NCBI GenBank assembly: GCA_004562765.1
Contig: SFRL01000024.1
Span: 1 to 53,636 of the forward strand
Length of the DNA stretch: 53,636 bases
Source: a bacterium
GTDB lineage: Bacteria; Bacillota; Clostridia; Lachnospirales; Lachnospiraceae
Reading direction: 5' to 3'
Part shown: in pieces, positions 15,212 through 22,975 of the stretch
Layout of the letters: every line of letters starts with the position of its first letter
How positions within the stretch are numbered: position 1 is the stretch's first letter
Position numbers and translations under genes: made by a program
Notes under the pieces: generated by a model
Databases searched by the model: none
Seen by the model: the letters and a program-made list of their open reading frames with translations, nothing else
Told to the model about the DNA's origin: nothing

Positions 15212-16057
15212 ATGGCTGATACAGGCAAGGAAACATGCAGCGGCGCAAGTAGCTGTACAAGAGAAAGCTGTGAGGGCTGCCCCAGCAAAAACGGCGGACA
15301 GACCTCTTTTTTGGAGGAGTTGAACAAATACTCCTCTATCAAAAAGGTGATCGGAGTGGTCAGCGGAAAGGGCGGTGTCGGAAAGTCTTTCGTCACCGCA
15401 TCACTGGCCTGTGCAATGCACAAGGCAGGTTATAAGGTAGGTATTCTGGATGCGGATATCACAGGCCCTTCAATCCCCAAAATGCTGGGTGTACACGGTA
15501 CGGCATTTGGCACGGAGCAGGGCATCATTCCCTTAGAGTCAAAAGAGGGAATTCCCGTCATGTCCATCAATCTTCTGATCGAGGATGAGGAGCAGCCGGT
15601 CATCTGGCGCGGCCCTGTCATTGCGGGAGCAGTCAAGCAGTTCTGGACGGACGTTGTCTGGGGCGAGCTGGATTATCTGTTTGTAGATATGCCTCCCGGA
15701 ACCGGAGACGTGCCGCTCACGGTTTTCCAGTCCCTACCGGTGGACGGTGTCGTTGTGGTGACCTCTCCGCAGGAACTGGTACAGATGATCGTGAAGAAGG
15801 CTTACAATATGGCAGAAATGATGAAGGTACCGGTTCTTGGCATTGTGGAGAATTTCAGCTATCTGGAATGCCCGGACTGCGGAAAGAAGATCTCCGTTTT
15901 CGGTGAGAGCCATGTGGACGAGGTGGCCGGTGAGCTGGGCATTCCTGTCTTCGCAAAGCTTCCCATCGATCCCGCCAAGGCTGCAGCAGCGGATGCAGGC
16001 GAGTTCTACGGGACCGACCACAGCACCTTCGAGGATGCGATCGCAGCATTAAAATAG
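15212..16057 (+). CDS. Mrp/NBP35 family Fe-S cluster carrier ATPase
   Basis: The 281-residue protein contains the deviant Walker A GKGGVGKS at 52-59 typical of the MinD/Mrp P-loop group, followed by DADITGPS and the DMPPGTGD segment. A C-terminal CPDC pair (Cys220, Cys223) is the conserved cluster-bridging motif of the dimer. The N-terminal 30 residues hold four Cys (TCSGASSCTRESCEGC), resembling the N-terminal ferredoxin-like motif of NBP35 proteins. These proteins assemble and hand over Fe-S clusters. AAAGGAGA precedes ATG 15212. The gene has its own promoter and terminator. Confidence 0.9.
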   Translation: MADTGKETCSGASSCTRESCEGCPSKNGGQTSFLEELNKYSSIKKVIGVVSGKGGVGKSFVTASLACAMHKAGYKVGILDADITGPSIPKMLGVHGTAFGTEQGIIPLESKEGIPVMSINLLIEDEEQPVIWRGPVIAGAVKQFWTDVVWGELDYLFVDMPPGTGDVPLTVFQSLPVDGVVVVTSPQELVQMIVKKAYNMAEMMKVPVLGIVENFSYLECPDCGKKISVFGESHVDEVAGELGIPVFAKLPIDPAKAAAADAGEFYGTDHSTFEDAIAALK

Positions 16058-16083
16058 GGTTGCACTTATGGCAACCCTTTTTT
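16057..16083 (+). terminator. Terminator of the Mrp-type gene
   Basis: GGGTTGC (16057-16063) pairs with GCAACCC (16071-16077) around a 7-nt loop and is followed by T6. The stem begins on the last base of the stop codon. Confidence 0.85.
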
Positions 16084-16102
16084 ATTCACAAGGAGAAAAA
16101 GC

Positions 16103-19100
16103 ATGTCATTCGTACATTTACATACACATACTGAGTATTCCCTGTTGGATGGCTCGAATAAGATAAAAGAATATGTAGCCCGCGTGAAGGAGCTTGGCAT
16201 GAATGCGGCGGCGATCACCGACCACGGTGTGATGTACGGTGTCATCGATTTTTACAAGGCATGCAAGGCAGCAGACATCAATCCGGTCATCGGTTGTGAG
16301 GTGTATGTGGCGCCGGGATCCCGATTTGACCGGGAGGCGGGACGGGGAGAGGAGCGCTACTATCACCTGATCCTGCTGGCGGAGAACAATACCGGCTACG
16401 CGAATCTGGTCAAGATCGTCTCCAAGGGATTTACGGAAGGATATTACTACAAGCCCCGTGTGGATCTGGAAGTACTGGAGCAGTATCACGAGGGCATTAT
16501 CTGTGCCAGTGCCTGTCTGGCGGGCGAGGTGGCCCGTGCGCTGGAACGGGACGATTACGCGGGAGCAAAAGAGGCGGCGCTGCGCTATGAGAGCATTTTC
16601 GGAAAGGGGAATTTCTTCCTGGAGATGCAGGATCACGGCATTCCGGCGCAGCAGAAGGTCAATGCCGGGCTGATGCGCATGTCGCAGGAGACCGGGATCG
16701 GGCTGATCGCGACAAATGACTGCCATTATACCTACGCCGAGGATGCGGAAGCGCACGATATCCTGCTGTGCATCCAGACAGCGGCAAAGCTGACCGATGA
16801 AAACCGGATGCGCTATGAGGGCGGACAGTATTACGTGAAGAGCGAGGAGGAGATGCGTGCGCTTTTTTCCTATGCACCGCAGGCGTTGGAAAACACGCAA
16901 AGAATAGCGGACCGCTGCCATGTGGAGATCGAATTCGGAAATACGAAGCTGCCCCGGTACGATGTGCCGGATGGGTACACATCTTTAGAATACCTGAATA
17001 AGCTCTGTTATGACGGCTTGAAGGAACGCTATCCGGATAACTGGCAGGAGCTGGAGCCGAAGCTGGCTTATGAGCTCGGCATTATCGAGAAAATGGGCTA
17101 TGTGGACTACTTCCTCATTGTCTGGGATTATATCAACTACGCGCGTACCCACGGGATTCCGGTGGGACCCGGACGAGGCAGTGCGGCGGGCTCCCTTGTG
17201 GCATATACGACGGGCATTACCAACATTGACCCGATCAAATACAGTTTGATCTTTGAGCGTTTCCTGAATCCGGAGCGTGTGTCCATGCCCGATATTGACG
17301 TGGATTTCTGCTACGAGAGACGGCAGGAGGTCATCGACTATGTCATTGAAAAATACGGCAAGGACTGTGTGACGCAGATCATCACTTTTGGTACGCTGGC
17401 GGCGCGCGGTGTCATTCGCGATGTGGGCCGCGTCATGGATCTGCCCTACGCGTTTGTAGATAATATATCAAAGAGTATTCCCATGGAGCTGGGCATCACG
17501 ATCGACAAGGCACTGGAGATGAATGCGGAGCTTCGCACGACCTATGAAAACGACGAGACGGTGCACCGTCTCATCGACATGTCCCGCAGACTGGAGGGAC
17601 TGCCGAGGCACACGTCTGTCCATGCGGCGGGCGTGGTGATCAGTCGTCTGCCTATGGAGGAATATGTACCGCTCTCCCGCGGAGCCGACGGTGTGATCAC
17701 GACGCAGTTTACGATGACGACCATCGAGGAGCTGGGCCTGCTGAAGATGGATTTTCTGGGACTTCGGACGCTGACCGTTATCGACGATGCCTGCAAGCTC
17801 ATCGAAAAAGGCGGAAAAGGGCATATAGATGTGGACCGGATCGATTACGATGACAAGGCGGTCTACGAATCCCTCTGCACCGGAAAGTGCGAGGGCGTGT
17901 TCCAGCTGGAAAGTGCGGGAATGAAAAACTTCATGAAGGAGTTGAAGCCGCAGAATCTGGAGGATGTCATCGCGGGTATTTCCCTGTATCGTCCCGGCCC
18001 GATGGACTTCATTCCGGCCTACATCCGCGGAAAGAACAATCCGGATCAGATCACCTATGACTGTCCGCAGCTGGAGCCGATCCTGTCACCGACCTATGGC
18101 TGTATCGTTTATCAGGAGCAGGTCATGCAGATCGTGCGTGATCTGGCGGGCTATACGCTGGGACGGAGCGATCTGGTGCGCCGTGCCATGTCCAAAAAGA
18201 AAACATATGTCATGGAGGAGGAGCGCAAAAACTTCGTCTATGGCAATGCGGAGCAGGGAGTTAAGGGCTGTATCGCAAACGGCATTCCGGAGCAGACGGC
18301 AAACAAGATCTACGACGAGATGATCGATTTTGCAAAGTATGCGTTCAACAAATCCCATGCGGCGGCGTATGCGGTGGTCGCATATCAGACGGCGTATTTA
18401 AAATACTATTATCCGGTGGAATTTATGGCAGCGCTCATGACCTCGGTGAAGGACAACACGACGAAGGTGTCCGAGTATATCCAGACCTGCCGCAGCATGA
18501 ATATCGCGATCCTGCCGCCCGATATCAACGAGGGTGAGGGCGATTTCTCCGTGGCGGACGGTGCGATCCGTTACGGCATGAATGCCATCAAGAGTATTGG
18601 TGCGCCGGTCGTCCGTGCGATCGTGGAGGAACGGGAGCGCGGAGGGCGTTATCAAAGCCTGAAGGACTTTATCGACCGCGTGGGCAGCCGCGAGGTCAAC
18701 AAGCGGGCGGTGGAAAATCTGATCAAATCCGGAGCCTTTGACTGTCTGGAGGGAAACCGCAGGCAGAAGACACTGATCTATCCCATGATCATGGATCAGG
18801 CGGTGCAGGAGCGAAAATCTTCTGTGGAGGGACAGATGAGTCTGTTTGACCTTGCGCCGGCTGAGAACAAGCAGGAGTTTGAGATTCGCATGCCCAGCGT
18901 GCCCGAATTTGGCAAGGAAGAACTGCTCTCCTTTGAAAAAGAAGTGCTCGGTGTCTACGTCAGCGGGCATCCGCTGGAGGAATACGAGGAAAAATGGCGC
19001 AAAAACATCACGGCAGTATCCACGGATTTCGTTTACGATGAGGAGGCCGGCGAGGCGAAGCTTCCCGACGGCGCGCATGTGATGATCGGGGGTATGATCA

Positions 19101-19585
19101 CGGATAACACCATCAAATTTACGAAAAATAATAAGACGATGGCGTTTCTCACGATCGAGGATCTGTACGGAACGACAGAGGTCATTGTGTTTCCCAGGGA
19201 TTTTGAAAAATACCGGGAACTGATCGCCGATGACGCGAAAGTGTTTGTCTCCGGCCGCGTCAGCGCAGAGGAGGAAAAGAACGGCAAGCTCGTCTGCGAG
19301 CGCATCTATGCATTTTCTGATGTGAAAAAGGAGCTCTGGCTACAGTTTTCCACGAAGGAAGATTATGCAAATGCAGAAAAGCAGATGTATGACCTGCTGC
19401 GCACCAGCGAGGGAAAAGATGAGGTCGTTATCTATATATCCGGTCTGAAAGCAGTCAAACGTCTGCCCGCAAACTGGAATGTGTCGGTGGATTCGCTTGA
19501 TCTGGAGCAGTTTTTCCGCATTTTTGGCGAAAAAAATGTAAAAGTCGTCGAAAAGGCTATTGAAAACGGTGCCAAAAGAGATTAG
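16103..19585 (+). CDS. dnaE: DNA polymerase III subunit alpha
   Basis: The 1160-residue protein is a full DnaE-type replicative polymerase. It opens with a PHP domain (FVHLHTHTEYSLLDG, residues 2-16). The palm follows with catalytic acids Asp399 and Asp401 in PDIDVDF and a third at about Asp550 in LLKMDFLGL. GPGRGSAAGS is present, then helix-hairpin-helix repeats and an OB fold near 990-1040 (MIGGMITDNTIKFTKNNKTM). An AAGGAG site precedes ATG 16103. It heads an apparent operon with pfkA and three downstream genes, since no terminator is seen until 22345. Confidence 0.97.
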   Translation: MSFVHLHTHTEYSLLDGSNKIKEYVARVKELGMNAAAITDHGVMYGVIDFYKACKAADINPVIGCEVYVAPGSRFDREAGRGEERYYHLILLAENNTGYANLVKIVSKGFTEGYYYKPRVDLEVLEQYHEGIICASACLAGEVARALERDDYAGAKEAALRYESIFGKGNFFLEMQDHGIPAQQKVNAGLMRMSQETGIGLIATNDCHYTYAEDAEAHDILLCIQTAAKLTDENRMRYEGGQYYVKSEEEMRALFSYAPQALENTQRIADRCHVEIEFGNTKLPRYDVPDGYTSLEYLNKLCYDGLKERYPDNWQELEPKLAYELGIIEKMGYVDYFLIVWDYINYARTHGIPVGPGRGSAAGSLVAYTTGITNIDPIKYSLIFERFLNPERVSMPDIDVDFCYERRQEVIDYVIEKYGKDCVTQIITFGTLAARGVIRDVGRVMDLPYAFVDNISKSIPMELGITIDKALEMNAELRTTYENDETVHRLIDMSRRLEGLPRHTSVHAAGVVISRLPMEEYVPLSRGADGVITTQFTMTTIEELGLLKMDFLGLRTLTVIDDACKLIEKGGKGHIDVDRIDYDDKAVYESLCTGKCEGVFQLESAGMKNFMKELKPQNLEDVIAGISLYRPGPMDFIPAYIRGKNNPDQITYDCPQLEPILSPTYGCIVYQEQVMQIVRDLAGYTLGRSDLVRRAMSKKKTYVMEEERKNFVYGNAEQGVKGCIANGIPEQTANKIYDEMIDFAKYAFNKSHAAAYAVVAYQTAYLKYYYPVEFMAALMTSVKDNTTKVSEYIQTCRSMNIAILPPDINEGEGDFSVADGAIRYGMNAIKSIGAPVVRAIVEERERGGRYQSLKDFIDRVGSREVNKRAVENLIKSGAFDCLEGNRRQKTLIYPMIMDQAVQERKSSVEGQMSLFDLAPAENKQEFEIRMPSVPEFGKEELLSFEKEVLGVYVSGHPLEEYEEKWRKNITAVSTDFVYDEEAGEAKLPDGAHVMIGGMITDNTIKFTKNNKTMAFLTIEDLYGTTEVIVFPRDFEKYRELIADDAKVFVSGRVSAEEEKNGKLVCERIYAFSDVKKELWLQFSTKEDYANAEKQMYDLLRTSEGKDEVVIYISGLKAVKRLPANWNVSVDSLDLEQFFRIFGEKNVKVVEKAIENGAKRD

Positions 19586-19646
19586 AATAAATAAGATAGA
19601 GTTTATGAAGAAGAACTAGATTATAGTACAGGAGGTTCCAAATATT

Positions 19647-20621
19647 ATGGCAAAAGAGATTCAAACGATTGGAGTACTGACCAGCGGTGGAGATGCTCCC
19701 GGAATGAACGCGGCGATCCGTGCGGTTGTTCGACGTGCACTGGCTGCAGGCAAGCAGGTAAAAGGTATCCAGAGAGGCTACGCAGGTCTGCTTCAGGAGG
19801 AAATCGTTGATATGAATAAACGGAGCGTGTCCGATATCATTCAGCGCGGCGGTACGATCTTACAGACTGCACGTTGTAAGGAGTTTACGACTCCCGAAGG
19901 ACAGGCTAGAGGTGCAGAGATCTGCAGAAAGCATGGGATCGATGGAGTGGTAGTCATCGGTGGTGACGGTTCTTTCAGAGGTGCGCAGAAGCTGGCAGCA
20001 AACGGCATCAATACCATCGGTGTTCCCGGAACGATCGATCTGGATATTTCCTGCACCGATTATACCATCGGTTTCGACACGGCAGTGAATACCGCAATGG
20101 AGGCGATCGACAAGGTGCGTGATACCTCTACCTCACACGAGCGCTGTTCCATCATCGAGGTTATGGGTCGTGGAGCAGGATATATTGCATTGTGGTGCGG
20201 TATCGCGAACGGTGCCGAGGACGTTCTGCTTCCCGAGAAATATGACTATGACGAGCAGCGTCTGGTAAACAACATTATTGAGAATAGAAAGAAAGGCAAA
20301 AAGCATCATATCATCATCAATGCAGAGGGTATCGGACATTCTACTTCCATGGCGAGACGTATCGAGGCTGCGACCGGAATGGAAACACGCGCGACGATCT
20401 TAGGTCACATGCAGCGCGGCGGAAGCCCGACAGCGAGAGACCGTATGATGGGTTCTGTGATGGGTGCGTATGCAGTTGACTGTCTGTGCGCAGGCAAGAG
20501 CAATCGTGTCGTAGCATTAAAGCAAAATCAGGTAGTGGACTTTGACATTGACGAGGCGCTGGCAATGGAGAAGGGTGTCAACGATTATGAGTATGACATC
20601 TGCAACACACTGGCAAGATAG
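19647..20621 (+). CDS. pfkA: ATP-dependent 6-phosphofructokinase
   Basis: The 324-residue enzyme is the length of bacterial PfkA, which phosphorylates fructose-6-phosphate in glycolysis. The ATP site SGGDAPGMN starts at residue 13, GGDGSF is present, the active-site loop reads TIDLDIS with Asp131 and Asp133, and the effector/substrate segment EVMGRGAGYIA is intact. The position equal to Asn128 of the E. coli TIDND loop is Leu132 here, an uncommon change although both aspartates remain. The loop is preceded by PG, as in ATP rather than PPi enzymes. CAGGAGG lies upstream of ATG 19647. It follows dnaE by 61 nt and precedes an rRNA methyltransferase by 8 nt. Confidence 0.94.
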   Translation: MAKEIQTIGVLTSGGDAPGMNAAIRAVVRRALAAGKQVKGIQRGYAGLLQEEIVDMNKRSVSDIIQRGGTILQTARCKEFTTPEGQARGAEICRKHGIDGVVVIGGDGSFRGAQKLAANGINTIGVPGTIDLDISCTDYTIGFDTAVNTAMEAIDKVRDTSTSHERCSIIEVMGRGAGYIALWCGIANGAEDVLLPEKYDYDEQRLVNNIIENRKKGKKHHIIINAEGIGHSTSMARRIEAATGMETRATILGHMQRGGSPTARDRMMGSVMGAYAVDCLCAGKSNRVVALKQNQVVDFDIDEALAMEKGVNDYEYDICNTLAR

Positions 20622-20629
20622 GAATTGAT

Positions 20630-21409
20630 ATGATCACAAGTACATCGAATCAACAGATGAAGACGATCGTACAATTAAATAAAAAGGCAAAGGCGCGTAG
20701 GGAACTGCGTGCCTTTATTGTTGAGGGCATAAAAATGTTTCGCGAGACACCGCCGGAGCTTTTGCAGCGGGTGTATGTGTCGGAGCAGTTTTTTGAAAAC
20801 GAAGAAAACTATACATGTCTGACGAAATCCGGCATAAACTATGAATTGGTGAGCAATAGTGTGTTTGCGCATATCAGTGATACGAATACGCCGCAGGGAA
20901 TCCTTGCCGTTGTGCGGCAGCCGGTGTATGAGTTTTCCGATCTGCTGCAGGGGGAACGCACCAGACTGCTCGTGCTGGAGGACATCCAGGATCCCGGGAA
21001 TCTGGGCACCATGTTTCGCACCGGAGAGGGTGCAGGATTGACCGGTATCATCATGAGCAGGGATACGGTGGATCTGTTTTCGCCCAAGACCGTGCGCGCT
21101 ACGATGGGAAGCATCTACCGGATGCCGTTTTATGTGACGGAGGATCTGCATGGGGCGATCACGGCTCTGCGTGATGCCGGCATTCACACTTATGCGGCGC
21201 ATCTGCGCGGGGAAAAATATTACGATGAACTGGATTTTACGGGACCTACCGCGTTTTTGATCGGGAATGAGGGCAATGGTCTGAAACAGGAGACCGCAGA
21301 TCTGGCGGACACCTACCTGAAGATTCCGATGGAGGGCAAGCTGGAAAGTCTCAATGCTGCCATGGCAGCCGGTATTTTAATGTACGAGGCGCACAGACAG
21401 TGCAGATAA
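20630..21409 (+). CDS. SpoU/TrmH family RNA 2'-O-methyltransferase
   Basis: The 259-residue protein has an N-terminal substrate-binding domain (1-95, including FIVEGIKMF) and a C-terminal SPOUT knot domain. The three family motifs are present: LEDIQDPGNLGTMFRTGEGAG, then AFLIGNEGNGL, then IPMEGKLESLNAAMAAGILMYEA. These S-adenosylmethionine enzymes methylate ribose in rRNA or tRNA; the length and N-terminal domain resemble 23S rRNA guanosine enzymes of the TsnR/RlmB side. The exact target cannot be fixed from sequence. A weak AGGAA lies before ATG 20630, and the short 8-nt gap to pfkA suggests coupling. Confidence 0.88.
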   Translation: MITSTSNQQMKTIVQLNKKAKARRELRAFIVEGIKMFRETPPELLQRVYVSEQFFENEENYTCLTKSGINYELVSNSVFAHISDTNTPQGILAVVRQPVYEFSDLLQGERTRLLVLEDIQDPGNLGTMFRTGEGAGLTGIIMSRDTVDLFSPKTVRATMGSIYRMPFYVTEDLHGAITALRDAGIHTYAAHLRGEKYYDELDFTGPTAFLIGNEGNGLKQETADLADTYLKIPMEGKLESLNAAMAAGILMYEAHRQCR

Positions 21410-21425
21410 AGGAGGACACCATTTT

Positions 21426-21689
21426 ATGCGCATCTGGTTTAAAATGATGAAGGATAACCACCTGCTGCGGGACTATATGTATGAGGATGATTCGGATGAT
21501 ACGCGCACACATAAGATCTTTCGGGGGATAGATGAAGTGTGCCGTGTGTTTGACCTCGGCAAACCGATCTGGCTGGATGCCACGATCGCGGAGTTTAAGC
21601 GCCACGCGAAAGCGCGGTTTACGAGAGATTGTTTCATTGAGGAGATCGATTTTGACTATCTGGAGATTCATGTGATTGAGGAGGGGTAA
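21426..21689 (+). CDS. Small conserved-looking protein of unknown function
   Basis: The 87-residue product is soluble, with a basic helical start (MRIWFKMMKDNHLLRDYMY), an acidic stretch, and a beta-rich acidic end (EIDFDYLEIHVIEEG). No catalytic or metal-binding motif is visible and I do not recognise the family with certainty. AAGGAGG lies 10 nt before ATG 21426, and the gene ends 2 nt before the start of the alarmone synthetase. The tight packing and clean reading frame make it a real gene, and its product might act with the alarmone synthetase (inference from position only). Confidence 0.75.
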   Translation: MRIWFKMMKDNHLLRDYMYEDDSDDTRTHKIFRGIDEVCRVFDLGKPIWLDATIAEFKRHAKARFTRDCFIEEIDFDYLEIHVIEEG

Positions 21690-21691
21690 CT

Positions 21692-22339
21692 ATGCAGGCG
21701 GCGGAGGTCTTTCAGGACAGCGCGGAAAGTTGGGAAACGCTGATCTTTTTATATAATTCGGCTTTGAAAGAAGTCGGTACAAAGCTGGAGATCTTAAATG
21801 ATGAATTTGTACATATCCACAAGTACAATCCCATCGAGTATATCAAGTCACGCTTGAAATCGCCGGAGAGCATCTGTAAAAAGCTCAAACGGAACGGGCA
21901 TGACACGAGTCTGGAAAATATGGTGCAGTACATCAATGACATCGCGGGCATCCGTATCGTATGTTCGTTTACGTCGGATATTTACCGCATGGCAGAGATG
22001 ATCGGAAAGCAGAATGATCTGACAGTCATCTCGGTGAAGGATTATATCAAGCATCCGAAGGAGAGCGGCTACAAGAGCTACCATATGCTGGTGTCCGTGC
22101 CGATCTTTTTGTCAGACCGCGTGGTGGACACGAAGGTGGAGATACAGATCCGCACGATCGCGATGGATTTCTGGGCAAGTCTGGAGCACAAGATCTACTA
22201 CAAATTTGAGGGAAACGCGCCGGACTACATCAGCCGCGACTTGAAGGAGTGCTCCGAGATCGTGTCCATGATGGACGCGAAGATGCTGCAGCTCAACCAG
22301 GCGATCCTAGAGGCGAAGGCGAAACAGGATTTAGATTAG
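21692..22339 (+). CDS. Small alarmone synthetase (RelQ/YjbM-type GTP pyrophosphokinase)
   Basis: The 215-residue protein contains only the RelA/SpoT synthetase domain. Visible motifs are IKSRLKSPESICKKLKR (ATP side), NDIAGIRIVC, the catalytic-region segment KESGYKSYHMLVSVP and VEIQIRTIAMDFWASLEHKIYYK. It lacks the HD hydrolase, TGS and ACT domains of long Rel proteins, which fits small alarmone synthetases that make (p)ppGpp from GTP or GDP. The last 40 residues form a charged helix as in RelQ tetramers. AGGAGGGG lies just before ATG 21692. It closes the dnaE-pfkA operon, so alarmone synthesis would be transcribed with replication and glycolysis genes. Confidence 0.92.
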   Translation: MQAAEVFQDSAESWETLIFLYNSALKEVGTKLEILNDEFVHIHKYNPIEYIKSRLKSPESICKKLKRNGHDTSLENMVQYINDIAGIRIVCSFTSDIYRMAEMIGKQNDLTVISVKDYIKHPKESGYKSYHMLVSVPIFLSDRVVDTKVEIQIRTIAMDFWASLEHKIYYKFEGNAPDYISRDLKECSEIVSMMDAKMLQLNQAILEAKAKQDLD

Positions 22340-22344
22340 AAACA

Positions 22345-22445
22345 AAAAGTCACGCTCGTTGTCAAAATAACATATTGTTTTGCTTCGTTGCCTGAGGGCA
22401 AAAGCGCAAATCCAATATGTTATTTCTGACAGTGGCGTGACTTTT
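22345..22445. repeat. 101-nt near-perfect inverted repeat between convergent genes
   Basis: The left arm 22345-22377 and right arm 22413-22445 (33 nt each) are complementary except for a few bases near position 12-15 of the arm. The 35-nt centre folds further (TTGCC/GGGCAA). It starts after AAAA and ends in TTTT on each strand, so it can end transcription from both the alarmone synthetase and the XRE regulator. It is far longer than an ordinary terminator and resembles a palindromic intergenic repeat. Confidence 0.85.
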
Positions 22446-22447
22446 CC

Positions 22448-22912
22448 TTATAATAAAAACGAATCCATGTCCCCGGAGCGCCCGCTTCGGGGTTTCATAT
22501 CTCTTAAAATGCTGCGCAGCGGTCTCTGGCGGTAACCGAAACCAAGATCCATGTATTCCTCGATGACCTGAGCCAGCACGGCTTCATCGGTAATGCCTTC
22601 ATCCGCAGCCAGCTCCAGTATCTTTTCGTAGGTATCGGAGTTGATATACAGTGCGGTCTTTCCATCAGGTGTAGATGCGGGAACTTCTTTCGCGGCCGCC
22701 TTTTCTACCACTTTTTTCTCACCCATAAAAGTGAAAAAATCCATATTCAAAGCTGCCAGCAGCTTGATCAGAATATCCATATCTGCTTTGTTGCTGTCAC
22801 GGTTGATCAGCGCATAAATGGTCTGCGCGGGAACACCTGCTTCTTTGGAGAACTGGGTGACAGTCAGCCCGCGCTCGTCCAGAATGTGTTTCAGTCGGGA
22901 ACCTAAATTCAT
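22448..22912 (-). CDS. XRE family helix-turn-helix regulator
   Basis: The 154-residue protein has an N-terminal HTH_3 domain (residues 1-60; LGSRLKHILDERGLTVTQFSKEAGVPAQTIYALINRDSN split over two helices), a linker rich in Ala, Lys and Glu, and a C-terminal helical segment (about 85-125). The C-terminal part ends with a basic, Arg-rich tail. AAAGGAGG (minus strand, 22921-22928) lies 8 nt before ATG 22912; the in-frame ATG at 22939 precedes that site and is rejected. It lies 63 nt downstream of typA on the same strand and may be co-transcribed. Its target is unknown. Confidence 0.82.
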   Translation of the reverse strand: MNLGSRLKHILDERGLTVTQFSKEAGVPAQTIYALINRDSNKADMDILIKLLAALNMDFFTFMGEKKVVEKAAAKEVPASTPDGKTALYINSDTYEKILELAADEGITDEAVLAQVIEEYMDLGFGYRQRPLRSILRDMKPRSGRSGDMDSFLL

Positions 22913-22946
22913 CAAAATATCCTCCTTTGTCGTATACATGTGAATA

Positions 22947-22973
22947 CCGTCACAGCGCAGGGTGCGCTGACGG
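22947..22973. terminator. Hairpin after typA
   Basis: CCGTC/GACGG and AGCGCA/TGCGCT pair around GGG with a 2-nt bulge. On the minus strand no T-run follows, so it may only pause transcription or stabilise the typA mRNA end and may let transcription continue into the XRE gene. Confidence 0.4.
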
Positions 22974-22975
22974 GT

